Positions 34,331 through 42,311 of a DNA stretch of 64,000 bases are shown here, piece after piece; the first letter of the stretch is position 1, and every line of letters starts with the position of its first letter. Source of the DNA: Streptomyces xylophagus (GTDB lineage: Bacteria; Actinomycetota; Actinomycetes; Streptomycetales; Streptomycetaceae); contig NZ_JNWO01000015.1 in assembly GCF_000716435.1 (NCBI RefSeq), positions 1-64,000 of the forward strand, given 5' to 3'. A program made the translations under genes and the position numbers. A model generated the notes under the pieces. That model was not told the DNA's origin, made no database searches, and saw nothing but the letters and a program-made list of their open reading frames with translations.

Positions 34331-37188
34331 TGCTGCGCTACGCCCTCCGGTCCGTCCGCGCCCGCAAGGCCGGATTCGTCGGCGCCTTCCTCGCCCTGAT
34401 GTGCGCGGCCGCCCTCATCACGGCCTGCGGCACCCTCCTCGACACCGGCCTGCGCGGCACCATCCGCACCGAGCGCTACGCGGCGAGCCCGGTCGTGGTC
34501 TCCGCCGACCAGAACGTTCACCGGACCACCGTCAAACACAAGAAGGGCAAGACCAAGGTCAAGCACAAGGCGAAACCGATCGCCGAGCGCGCCTGGCTCC
34601 CCGCGAACCTGGAGAGCCTGCTCGCACGGACGCCGGGCGTGGCCCGTGTCATCCCCGAACTGACCTTCCTCGCCCAGCCGTTGACCCCCGTCGGCACGGG
34701 CGGCCGGACCGCCTACGGGCACGCCTGGGACTCCGCCGCGCTGACGCCGTACCGGCTCGTCACCGGCAACGCGCCACGGGCCGCCACCGACCTCGTCATC
34801 GACCGCGACCTCGCCGAGCGGGCCCGGCTCCGGCCCGGCGACCGGCTCACCGTCCAGTCGACGCGGGCTCCGCGCAGCTACCGGATCACCGGAATCGCCG
34901 CTCCCGACACGGCCGTACGCCATCAGACATCGCTCTTCTTCTCGACAGGCGAGGCCCGTCGGCTGGCCGCGCACCCCGGGCAGGTCACCGCGTTCGGCGT
35001 GCTCCCGGACAAGGGCACGAGCCCGGCCCGGCTGCGGCAGGCCGTCGCCACAGCGCTCCACGGCACCACCGCTCAGGTCAGCGCCGGCGACGCCCGCGGC
35101 CCCGTCGAGTTCCTGGACGCCGCCACGGCCCGGGTCAGGCTGGTCAGCATGGGCGGCGCGATGGGCGGCACCTCGCTGCTCGTGGCGGTCCTCGTAGTCG
35201 TCGGCACCTTCGCGCTCTCCGTCCAGCAGCGCCACCGCGAACTCGCCCTGCTCCGCGCGGTGGCCGCCACGTCGGGTCAGATCCGCGGACTTCTCGGCCG
35301 CGAGGCCCTGATCGTCGGCACGGCCGCCGGTGCCGCGGGCGCCCTGCTCGGACTTCCGCTGGGCGCCTGGCTCTACGGCAGGTTCGTCGCCCTGGGCGCA
35401 GTCCCCGCCACGCTCCAGCACACCACCGGCGTCGTCCCGCCGCTGGCCGCCTTGGCCGCGACCGTGTTCGGCGCCTGGGCCGCAGCCCGCGTCGCCTCCC
35501 GCCGTATCTCCCGAATCCGCCCGGCCCAGGCACTCGCCGAAGCGGAAGCCGAAGTCGTAGCTGAGGGTGAAGTCGTAGTCGTAGTCGTAGCTGAAGCCGA
35601 ACCGGGAGCCGATGTTGAACTGGCGGCAGAAGCGGGAGTCGAAGCCGAACCGGGAGTCGAAATCAAACGGGGAGTCGAACCGGCGGCCAAACCGCGAGCC
35701 GACCCCGGGTCCAAGGACACCCGCCCCGCGCGCACCCGCCCCGCGCGCTTCCGCCTCACGCACACCCGCCTCACGCGCACCCAGCTCACCCGTACCCAAC
35801 CCGCGCGCTTCCGCCCCACCCGCACCCGCCCCAAGCGCACCCAGGTCATCCGCCCCCGCCCCCACCTCACTCGCCCCCACCTCACTCGCCCTCGCCTCAC
35901 GCGAGGTCGCCTCCTCGCCGGCCTCATCCTCCTAGCGCTGGGTATCGTCCTGGTCGTCGTGCTCAGCGGTCTGCGTACCGAGCCTGCCTCAACTCCCGTG
36001 ACCTTCCTGGCTGTTGTGGTGCTGTCGACCTCCGTCGCCCTCCTCGGACCGCTACTCGTCAAAGTGGCCACCCTGGTGGTCGGTGGCCCGCTCCGGCGCA
36101 CCGGCCCGTGCGGTCGGCTCGCTGTCGCCAACCTTCGGGGCAACGCCACCCGCATGGCCTCCGTCGTCACCCCCCTCACCCTCCTGATCGGCATGACCTG
36201 CACGGTGCTGTTTGTTCAGCCCACCCTCGGCGACGCCGCCCGCGCCCAGGCCCGCGAAGGCGTCCGCGCCGACTGGGTCCTCGCCTCCCAGGGCCCGGGC
36301 GTCCCGGCCGAGGCCGCGCGGCAGCTCCGCGCCCGGCACGACGTCGTCACCGAAGTCGTCCGTACGACCGTCCGTGTGGGCCTGGACAAATACGCGGCCC
36401 AAGGCGTCACACCCGCCGGACTCACCCGCACCTGGGACCCCGACGTCACCGCCGGATCGCTCGGCGGGCTCACCGAGCACACCGCGGCCGTAAGCGAACT
36501 GGCCGCCGATCAGCTCCACTTGAGGCCCGGCAGCACCCTGAAGTTCACGCTCGGCGACGGCACGCCCGCCACGCTCACCGTCGTCGCCGTCTACGCCAGG
36601 GGTCTCGGCTTCGGCGATCTCACCTTCGCGCACGATCTCGTCGCCCGGCACGTCGACAACCCGCTCGCCTCCTCCGTCCTCGTCAGCACGCTCCGTACAC
36701 AGGCACAACTCGCGACTACCCTGCGTGAGTTCCCGGACATCCGGATCCTCACGCCCGCCGCCGCCGACTCGCTCCAGGCCCAGCGGCAGCAGGCGAACGC
36801 CGAGGTCAACTACCTGGCCATGGGGCTCGTCCTGGCCTTCACCGCCATCGCCGTGGTCAACACGCTCGCGATGTCGGTCGCCGAGCGGGTCCGGGAGTTC
36901 GCGCTGCTCCGCCTGGCCGGGGCGACCCGCCGGCAGGTGCTGCGGATGCTGCGCACCGAGGCGCTGTCGGTGCTGCTGCTCGCCACGGCGCTGGGCAGCG
37001 GTATCGCTCTCGCCGTACTGACCGCGTTCAGCGTAGGTATGACCGGCCGGGCCGCGCCGTCGGTCACCCCGCTCGTGTATCTCACGGTGGTCGCGGTGGC
37101 CGGGACTCTCGCCCTCGTCGCCACGGCGCTGCCGGGTCGGGTCGCGCTCCGGGTCCGGGCGGTGACGGCGGCGACCGCCAGGCAGTAG
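34327..37188 (+). CDS. FtsX/MacB-type ABC transporter permease with repetitive linker
   Basis: The 953-aa membrane permease has two FtsX units: an N-terminal anchor (FVGAFLALMCAAALITACGTLLDTG) with an extracellular domain and FtsX helices at about 258-400, and a second set from about 528 with a C-terminal FtsX block at about 818-950 (MGLVLAFTAIAVVNTLAMSVAERVREFALLRLAGATRRQVLRML region). Such permeases normally work with a cytoplasmic ATPase in lipoprotein or peptide export. None is encoded beside it. Residues about 400-528 form an unusual linker: first Glu/Ala/Val-rich, then repeated Arg-Thr-Pro units (RTRPARFRLTHTRLTRTQ type), all still in frame. ATG 34327 overlaps the upstream stop codon. 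Confidence 0.9.
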   Translation: MMLRYALRSVRARKAGFVGAFLALMCAAALITACGTLLDTGLRGTIRTERYAASPVVVSADQNVHRTTVKHKKGKTKVKHKAKPIAERAWLPANLESLLARTPGVARVIPELTFLAQPLTPVGTGGRTAYGHAWDSAALTPYRLVTGNAPRAATDLVIDRDLAERARLRPGDRLTVQSTRAPRSYRITGIAAPDTAVRHQTSLFFSTGEARRLAAHPGQVTAFGVLPDKGTSPARLRQAVATALHGTTAQVSAGDARGPVEFLDAATARVRLVSMGGAMGGTSLLVAVLVVVGTFALSVQQRHRELALLRAVAATSGQIRGLLGREALIVGTAAGAAGALLGLPLGAWLYGRFVALGAVPATLQHTTGVVPPLAALAATVFGAWAAARVASRRISRIRPAQALAEAEAEVVAEGEVVVVVVAEAEPGADVELAAEAGVEAEPGVEIKRGVEPAAKPRADPGSKDTRPARTRPARFRLTHTRLTRTQLTRTQPARFRPTRTRPKRTQVIRPRPHLTRPHLTRPRLTRGRLLAGLILLALGIVLVVVLSGLRTEPASTPVTFLAVVVLSTSVALLGPLLVKVATLVVGGPLRRTGPCGRLAVANLRGNATRMASVVTPLTLLIGMTCTVLFVQPTLGDAARAQAREGVRADWVLASQGPGVPAEAARQLRARHDVVTEVVRTTVRVGLDKYAAQGVTPAGLTRTWDPDVTAGSLGGLTEHTAAVSELAADQLHLRPGSTLKFTLGDGTPATLTVVAVYARGLGFGDLTFAHDLVARHVDNPLASSVLVSTLRTQAQLATTLREFPDIRILTPAAADSLQAQRQQANAEVNYLAMGLVLAFTAIAVVNTLAMSVAERVREFALLRLAGATRRQVLRMLRTEALSVLLLATALGSGIALAVLTAFSVGMTGRAAPSVTPLVYLTVVAVAGTLALVATALPGRVALRVRAVTAATARQ

Positions 37189-37444
37189 ACGACCGCGAAG
37201 CAGTACCAGTGGCAGTAGCGGCAGCAGGGGGAGTGGGCGCAGGGACCGGTGGGACGCCCGGCCAAGGATGCGTGTTCCGCACGCTAAGTGTGCGTTCCGC
37301 GATGGGTGCGCATGTTTGGGGCGGGAGTAGCTTCTGCTGCCGTCCCTCGGCCCTCCCCGCCTGCTGAGCCGCAGCCAGGCCTGCCCGAGTGCCTCCCGGC
37401 CGCTTCGCCGACCGGTTCTCTTACGCCCCGAAAGGCGGCCGGCC

Positions 37445-38419
37445 TTGTCCTTGACCTTGCACCTGCCCGCCCGGCGCCGAAGAACGCTGGTGGCCTCCTT
37501 TGTCGGTACCGGTCTCTTATTGAGTGGCTGCGGGTTGGAGTCCGGCGCCACTCCCGCCGACGGCGGGCCCACCGTCCTCGGGTTCGTCAACGGCGGCAGT
37601 ACCGAGTTCCACACCTGTCTGCAGGAGTCGATCGCGGACACGGCCAAGAACAACTTCGCGAGGCTCGTGACGGCCGACTCGCATCAGGACGCCGCCCAGG
37701 AGCTGTCCAACATCCAGGACATGATCGCGCGCCATGTCGACGCGATCATCGTGCAGACCGTCAACACCGATGCGCTCAAGACCGACATCACCAAAGCCAA
37801 GAAGGCGCACATCCCGATCTTCCTGACCTCGGTCAGCGCCGATCCGTCCGACATCCTCGGGGCTGTCGTCGTCGACCTGAAGACGGTGGGCAAGCTGGAC
37901 GCCGACTGGATCGAGGAGGACGCGGCGGGGCGCGAGGTGAAGGTGGCTGTCATCGCGGGTGCGCCCGGCGCCGCCTCCGACCTGCTCGTCGGTGGATTCA
38001 CCAAGGGGCTGTCGGCGAACGCGAAGGTGGTCGCGAATCAGCCCGCCATGTTCGTCGCCGCGAAGGCGAAGACCGTCGCCGAGGGCATGATCAGGGCGCA
38101 TCCCGATCTCGACTACGCCTTCGTCGCCAACGAGGAGATGGCGTTCGCCGCCCGCAAGGCGTTCGACGCGGCCGGCGGCAAGAAGGTCAAGATCGTGACG
38201 GTCAACGGCACGGACGAGGCCCTCGCCGCCCTCAAGGACGGCCGTTTCGCCGCCACCGTCTCCAACTCGGCCAAGGACACGGGTGAATTGGCCGTCACCC
38301 AGACCATCAGCCTTCTCCGTAAGGAGAAGGTGGAGAAGATCGCCACCACACCGGCCCGCCTGATCACCAGGGACAACGCGGACACCGCCCCGCTCTACTG
38401 CCCCTCCGACGGGTCGTGA
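37445..38419 (+). CDS. Sugar-binding-type lipoprotein (orphan)
   Basis: The 324-aa product is a type I periplasmic binding protein (RbsB-like, Peripla_BP_4). It has a lipoprotein signal with lipobox LLSGC (Cys29) after ARRRRTLVASFVGTGL and then the two-lobed binding fold (VLGFVNGGSTEFHTCL, HVDAIIVQTVNTDALKT, VKVAVIAGAPGAASDLLVGGF, DYAFVANEEMAFAARKAF, VKIVTVNGTDEALAAL). The start is TTG 37445 with GAAAGGCGG 8 bases upstream. No sugar ABC permease or ATPase lies nearby, so it may serve a distant transporter or act as a sensor. The 256 bp upstream hold no gene; CGCAC/GTGCG repeats lie near 37275. Confidence 0.85.
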   Translation: MSLTLHLPARRRRTLVASFVGTGLLLSGCGLESGATPADGGPTVLGFVNGGSTEFHTCLQESIADTAKNNFARLVTADSHQDAAQELSNIQDMIARHVDAIIVQTVNTDALKTDITKAKKAHIPIFLTSVSADPSDILGAVVVDLKTVGKLDADWIEEDAAGREVKVAVIAGAPGAASDLLVGGFTKGLSANAKVVANQPAMFVAAKAKTVAEGMIRAHPDLDYAFVANEEMAFAARKAFDAAGGKKVKIVTVNGTDEALAALKDGRFAATVSNSAKDTGELAVTQTISLLRKEKVEKIATTPARLITRDNADTAPLYCPSDGS

Positions 38420-38441
38420 ACGCGACCGTTCTGTCACGTCG

Positions 38442-38456
38442 TAGACACAGTGTCTA
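38442..38456. repeat. 15-bp palindrome between convergent genes
   Basis: TAGACAC-A-GTGTCTA is a perfect inverted repeat that includes the rhodanese stop codon and lies 22 bp after the convergent lipoprotein gene. It may be a short bidirectional terminator, although it lacks a T-run. Confidence 0.5.
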
Positions 38457-38855
38457 GATCACGACAGGAAGTCCCGCCGCTTTCCACGCCTGGAAGCCGC
38501 CGACCAGGTCCGTCGCGCGGTGCAGGCCCAGCTGGTGCAGGGACGCGGCTGCCAGGCTGGAGGCGTAGCCCTCGTTGCAGATCACCACGACGCGCAGGTC
38601 GTGGCCGGTGGCTTCAGGGGCGCGGTGGCTGCCCTGGGGGTCGAGGCGCCATTCCAGTTCGTTGCGCTCGACGACCAGGGCGCCGGGGATGAGACCGTCC
38701 CGGTCGCGCAGGGCCTCGTAGCGGATGTCGACCAGAAGGGCGTCGTCGGCGAGGGCCGCGTCGTACGCCTCCCGCGCCTCGATCCGCTCGTAGTCCGCGC
38801 GGACCCGCTCCAGCAACTCGTCTATACCGAGGGGCTGTTCGCGTACGGCGCTCAC
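38454..38855 (-). CDS. Rhodanese-like sulfurtransferase
   Basis: The 133-aa product is a single-domain rhodanese with the active-site loop Cys93-Asn-Glu-Gly-Tyr-Ala, the ALLVDIR strand and GAL..ER motifs, and the C-terminal GGFQAWKAAGLPV. The catalytic cysteine forms a persulfide during sulfur transfer. It is the second gene of an operon with cysteine dioxygenase (ATGA-type 4-bp overlap at 38852-38855), so it probably handles sulfane sulfur or sulfite formed during cysteine breakdown (inference). Confidence 0.92.
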   Translation of the reverse strand: MSAVREQPLGIDELLERVRADYERIEAREAYDAALADDALLVDIRYEALRDRDGLIPGALVVERNELEWRLDPQGSHRAPEATGHDLRVVVICNEGYASSLAAASLHQLGLHRATDLVGGFQAWKAAGLPVVI

Positions 38856-39391
38856 TGCCAGTCCTCCGGGCGCTCGACCTGCTCCAGGCGCAGCACCGGG
38901 CCGGTGCGGCTGTAGCGGCGGATCTGCGGGAGCGGCGGGTAGTAGGCGTGGACGGAGATCGCGTGCTCTTCGGTGGACTCGTTGAGCACCTCGTGGACGT
39001 GGTGGTGGCCGAAGGCGCGGCCCTTGCCGGTCGGTAGCCGCCGCTCGCGGTCCACGCCCTCCTCCAGTTCGAGGGTCTTCCAGCCGTGACTCGGGAGCCG
39101 GGCGGCGAGCGAGTTCTCCTTGAGCTCACCGGCGGCCGTGAGGAAGGCGCCGACCGAGTCCGCGTGGTCGTGCCAGCCCGTTCCGCTGCCGGGCGGCCAG
39201 CCGATCAGCCACGCCTCGCTGCCGCCGGGCCCTTCGAGCCGCACCCAGGTGCGGCCCTCGGGGTCGAGGGGGAGCGAGGCGATCAGCTCGGCGTCGGCGG
39301 CCGTACGCCGTACGAAGTCGAGCAGGTCAGCCTGCGTCGGAGTCCGGTCGGGCGCGGCGGGGGACACGGGGGCAGAGGGGGATACAGACAT
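38852..39391 (-). CDS. Cysteine dioxygenase
   Basis: The 179-aa product is a cupin cysteine dioxygenase, which oxidises cysteine to cysteine sulfinate with a non-haem iron. Metal ligands are visible as WHDHADSVGAF and GHHHVHEVLN. The Cys of the mammalian Cys-Tyr crosslink is replaced by Gly, as in many bacterial forms. ATG 39391 has AGGACGG 7 bases upstream; an in-frame start 15 codons earlier is less likely. It is preceded by a 28-codon Cys-containing leader ORF and followed by an overlapping rhodanese gene, giving a coherent cysteine-catabolism unit. Confidence 0.92.
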   Translation of the reverse strand: MSVSPSAPVSPAAPDRTPTQADLLDFVRRTAADAELIASLPLDPEGRTWVRLEGPGGSEAWLIGWPPGSGTGWHDHADSVGAFLTAAGELKENSLAARLPSHGWKTLELEEGVDRERRLPTGKGRAFGHHHVHEVLNESTEEHAISVHAYYPPLPQIRRYSRTGPVLRLEQVERPEDWQ

Positions 39392-39470
39392 GTGCACCGT
39401 CCTGATGAGTGTTCGCGAAGGCGCGCGCGGACCCACAGAAAGGGCGCACGCGAGTGAGAGAGATGCGAAT

Positions 39471-39557
39471 TCAGCAGGAGACGTGACAGACGCAGCCCAC
39501 GTAGCGGACGAGGTCCAGATGGACCTTCCGCCAGAGGTGGACAGAGGTGTCGGTCAT
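39471..39557 (-). CDS. Cys-rich leader peptide ORF upstream of cysteine dioxygenase
   Basis: The 28-codon ORF encodes MTDTSVHLWRKVHLDLVRYV followed by GCVCHVSC and a stop. Its composition (basic, HLDL core, three cysteines at the end) resembles the small leader peptides found before sulfur-metabolism genes in Streptomyces, and the poly-Cys leaders shown to attenuate in mycobacteria. It ends 79 bp before the dioxygenase ATG. A good promoter places the transcription start at or beside its own ATG, so it is probably translated from a leaderless mRNA. Likely role: cysteine-dependent control of the downstream operon (inference). It is too short for most gene finders. Confidence 0.72.
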   Translation of the reverse strand: MTDTSVHLWRKVHLDLVRYVGCVCHVSC

Positions 39558-39564
39558 GATCCGG

Positions 39565-39593
39565 AGTACAGCACGGTGGTGCGGGCCGGTCAA
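39565..39593 (-). promoter_or_regulatory. Promoter of the cysteine dioxygenase operon
   Basis: On the minus strand TTGACC (39593-39588), a 17-bp spacer and TGTACT (39570-39565) form a housekeeping-type promoter. Seven bases separate the -10 from the ATG of the leader ORF. Confidence 0.7.
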
Positions 39594-39631
39594 CTCAGCG
39601 TCACTATGTGGACAGTTCGGGTACGGAGGCC

Positions 39632-41227
39632 TCAGCGCGAGCCGGCGGTGGCCTCCGTCTTCGCCGGGCCGCCCAGGGTCGCCTCGGCCGCCGCGTACAG
39701 GTCGGCCGGGCGTACTCCGCTCAGCGCGGTGACCAGGTGCCCGTCGGGCCGTACGAGAAGGACGGTGTGGGCGGCGGCGCCCGGGTAGCTCTCGGCGACC
39801 AGCAGCTCGGCCGGGTGCGGCAGAGCCGTCACCGCGGCGGCCAGGCGGGGCATGATTCCCGCGGTCACCCAGTGCTTGCGCTCCCACACGCCCGTGCCCG
39901 GCGCGACCAGGACGACCAGCAGGGACCCGTGCCCGAGGCGGTCCCGCAGCTGTACGAAGGAGCCGTCCTCCGCGGTGACCCGGACATCGACGACCGGCGC
40001 ACCGGGCGGGGTGTCGACGGGGACCTCTCCCTCGATGTGCCGGGGCGTGAGCGGGGAGTCGGCGTACGCCCCCGGCGCTCCGAGCGCGCCGCGCCCCAAG
40101 TGACCGTCCGTGAGCAGTACGTCGTGGCCGCGGGCCGAGCCGGCCACGACCGCGCGCAGCCCTGCGCCGCCGCGCACCAGCGGCAGCGCCTGGTCGGCGG
40201 CGCGCAGCCGCGCCGCCACGACGGCCCTCCGCTCCGCCTGATAGCTGTCGAGCAGCGCCTCGTGCGGCCCGTGGTGCCAGGCCGGTGCCAGCTTCCAGGC
40301 GAGGTTGTCGGCGTCCCGCAGCCCCTCGTCCAGCCCCTGCGTACCGAGCGCCCCCAGCAGATGCGCCGCGTCCCCGGCGAGAAACACCCGCCCCACCCGC
40401 CACCGGCGCGCGAGCCGGTGGTGCACGGTGTGCACGCCGGTGTCGAGCAGTTCGTACGGCGGTGTCGGGCCCTCGGTCCAGCCCGCGAGGGTCTCGCGGA
40501 TGCGGGCCAGGAGCAGCTCGGGGGTGACCAGGTCCTTGCCCGGGGGCAGCAGCCAGTCCAGGCGCCACACGCCGTCGGGGAGGGGGCGTCCGGTGACCTC
40601 CCCGGCCGAGGGACCGGACGTCCGCCACGGTGGCGCTCGATGCAACAACGCCTCGTCGGGCCACGGAAGTTCCGTGCGCAGCGCGGCCACGGCGTGTCGC
40701 TCCACCGCCGTACGGCCGGGGAAGCGGATGTCCAGGAGTTTGCGCACGGTAGAGCGCGGGCCGTCGCAGCCGACCAGGTAACTGCCGCGCCACCAGGTGC
40801 CCTTGGGGCCGCGGGTGTGGGCGGTGACGCCGGAGGGCTCCTGTTCGAGCGAGTCGAGGCGGTTGTCCACGGCGATCCGCACCAGCCGCTCGCCCGCGAG
40901 GGCCTGGCGCAGGGCGCCGGTGAGGACGTGCTGCGCGATGTGCAGCGGGGCGGGCTCGGTCTCGTCGAACGTGATCTCGCGCATCACCTGCTTGCGCCGC
41001 ATCGACCGCCATCCGGCCCAGCGCGAACCGAGTTTGGCGAGCGGTACGCCGGTCAGCCGCTCCAGCAGCGCCGCGGTGTCCTCGCGCAGGACGACCGTCC
41101 GCGCGGGGCGCGGTTCGTCCTTGCCCGGACCCTCGTCGAGGACGACGGAGGGCACCTCCTGCCGCGCCAGCGCCAGGGCGAGCGTGAGCCCCACGGGCCC
41201 CGCTCCGACGATGATCACCGGGTCCAC
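39632..41227 (-). CDS. FAD-dependent aromatic-type monooxygenase
   Basis: The 531-aa flavoprotein hydroxylase belongs to the p-hydroxybenzoate hydroxylase fold. It has FAD-binding IIVGAGPVGLTLALAL at the N-terminus, the DG motif (YLVGCDGPRSTVRK) and the GD motif (VFLAGDAAHLLGALGTQGLDEGLRDADNLAWKLA). The thioredoxin-like C-terminal domain (about 400-520) lacks redox cysteines, as in MhpA/phenol-hydroxylase relatives. Substrate is unknown; such enzymes act on phenols or polyketides using NAD(P)H. GTG 41227 is chosen because AGGGGGC lies 9 bases upstream and it begins right at the FAD motif; the frame is open for 30 more codons. No catabolic or biosynthetic partners are adjacent. Confidence 0.9.
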   Translation of the reverse strand: MDPVIIVGAGPVGLTLALALARQEVPSVVLDEGPGKDEPRPARTVVLREDTAALLERLTGVPLAKLGSRWAGWRSMRRKQVMREITFDETEPAPLHIAQHVLTGALRQALAGERLVRIAVDNRLDSLEQEPSGVTAHTRGPKGTWWRGSYLVGCDGPRSTVRKLLDIRFPGRTAVERHAVAALRTELPWPDEALLHRAPPWRTSGPSAGEVTGRPLPDGVWRLDWLLPPGKDLVTPELLLARIRETLAGWTEGPTPPYELLDTGVHTVHHRLARRWRVGRVFLAGDAAHLLGALGTQGLDEGLRDADNLAWKLAPAWHHGPHEALLDSYQAERRAVVAARLRAADQALPLVRGGAGLRAVVAGSARGHDVLLTDGHLGRGALGAPGAYADSPLTPRHIEGEVPVDTPPGAPVVDVRVTAEDGSFVQLRDRLGHGSLLVVLVAPGTGVWERKHWVTAGIMPRLAAAVTALPHPAELLVAESYPGAAAHTVLLVRPDGHLVTALSGVRPADLYAAAEATLGGPAKTEATAGSR

Positions 41228-41335
41228 GGTGCGGCGCCCCCTGCCCGTGACGGTGTCCTCAGGGACGCATGGGAACAGGAAGTTGGAGCAGGGTGCACGA
41301 TCACAGAACGTATGCAACCCATTGCCGGTGCTTGC

Positions 41336-41396
41336 GTCAAGTGACGGAGGCAGTGGCGATCATGCCACTGCCTCCGTGTCGTTCATGCCACTTGAC
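41336..41396 (-). terminator. gluABCD operon terminator
   Basis: A perfect 14-bp stem ACGGAGGCAGTGGC / GCCACTGCCTCCGT (41344-41357, 41364-41377) with a 6-base loop is enclosed by an outer 8-bp repeat GTCAAGTG / CACTTGAC (41336-41343, 41389-41396). It starts 6 bp beyond the gluD stop codon. Confidence 0.88.
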
Positions 41397-41402
41397 GGAT
41401 CA

Positions 41403-42311
41403 TCAGATCGAGCCGCCGGCGCCGGTCCCGAAGCTGCCCCCCACCTGCGCGGGGTTGAGCCCCGTGGCGTCTTCGAGGGCGACGGTCGCACCCGTGCTCT
41501 TCTTGCTGCGCCGCAGCCGGCGCTCCAGCCAGCTCGCGAACGTGGTGAGGGCGAGGTTCAGCAGGATGAAGATGATCCCGACGACGATGAAGCTCGCCAC
41601 CACGTTGGCGTAGTTGGCCGCCAGGGTGCTGCGCGCGTTGAGCAGCTCGGTGAAGCCCAGCATCACGCCGCCCAGCGCGGTGTCCTTCACGATGACCACG
41701 AGCTGGCTGACGATGGCCGGCAGCATGACGGTGACGGACTGCGGGAGCAGGATGCTCGTCATCGTCTGGCCCTTGCGCAGACCGATCGCGTACGCGGCCT
41801 CCGTCTGCCCCTTGGGGAGGGACAGGATGCCCGCCCGGACGATCTCGGCGAGCACCGAGGCGTTGTAGAGCACCAGGCCGGTGATGACGGCGTACAGGGG
41901 CCGTTCCTCGCTGCCGACGCTCGTGGAGCGGACGTAGAACTCGTTCGCGAAGAGCATCAGCAGGAGGACCGGGATCGAGCGGAAGAACTCGACCACCACG
42001 CCGGCCGGGACACGCACCCACCGGTGGTCGGACATCCGGGCTATCCCGAAGAAGGCGCCCAGGGGGAGGGCGATCACCATGGCGAGCCCGGCGGCCTTCA
42101 GGGTGTCGCCGAGGCCCGGCAGCAGATACGTCGTCCAGGCGTCCGACGTGGTGAACGGCTGCCACAGGGACCACTTCAGCTGGCCCTTGTCGTCCATCGT
42201 CTGCCAGATCCACCACAAGAAGAGGGCGAGCAGCACGAAGAAGACGACGGAGAGGAGCACGTTGCGCTGTTTGGCGCGGGGGCCGGGCGCGTCGTAGAGG
42301 ACGGAGGTCAT
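41403..42311 (-). CDS. gluD: Glutamate ABC transporter permease GluD
   Basis: The 302-aa polar amino-acid permease of the HisM type has about five membrane helices and the ATPase-contact EAA loop (EIVRAGILSLPKGQTEAAYAIGLRKGQTMTSILLPQ). The N-terminus holds one extra helix (NVLLSVVFFVLLALFLWWIW) and the C-terminus a Gly/Ser-rich cytoplasmic tail. It is the last gene of gluABCD; the start ATG overlaps the gluC stop (ATGA). It forms the membrane channel with GluC and is driven by GluA. Matches SCO5774 by order and content. Confidence 0.93.
   Translation of the reverse strand: MTSVLYDAPGPRAKQRNVLLSVVFFVLLALFLWWIWQTMDDKGQLKWSLWQPFTTSDAWTTYLLPGLGDTLKAAGLAMVIALPLGAFFGIARMSDHRWVRVPAGVVVEFFRSIPVLLLMLFANEFYVRSTSVGSEERPLYAVITGLVLYNASVLAEIVRAGILSLPKGQTEAAYAIGLRKGQTMTSILLPQSVTVMLPAIVSQLVVIVKDTALGGVMLGFTELLNARSTLAANYANVVASFIVVGIIFILLNLALTTFASWLERRLRRSKKSTGATVALEDATGLNPAQVGGSFGTGAGGSI

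Noticed and set aside
34204..35880. 558-aa minus-strand frame over the regulator and permease
   Set aside because: Gly/Ala/Asp-rich shadow of the permease; the plus-strand frame has membrane helices and FtsX motifs.
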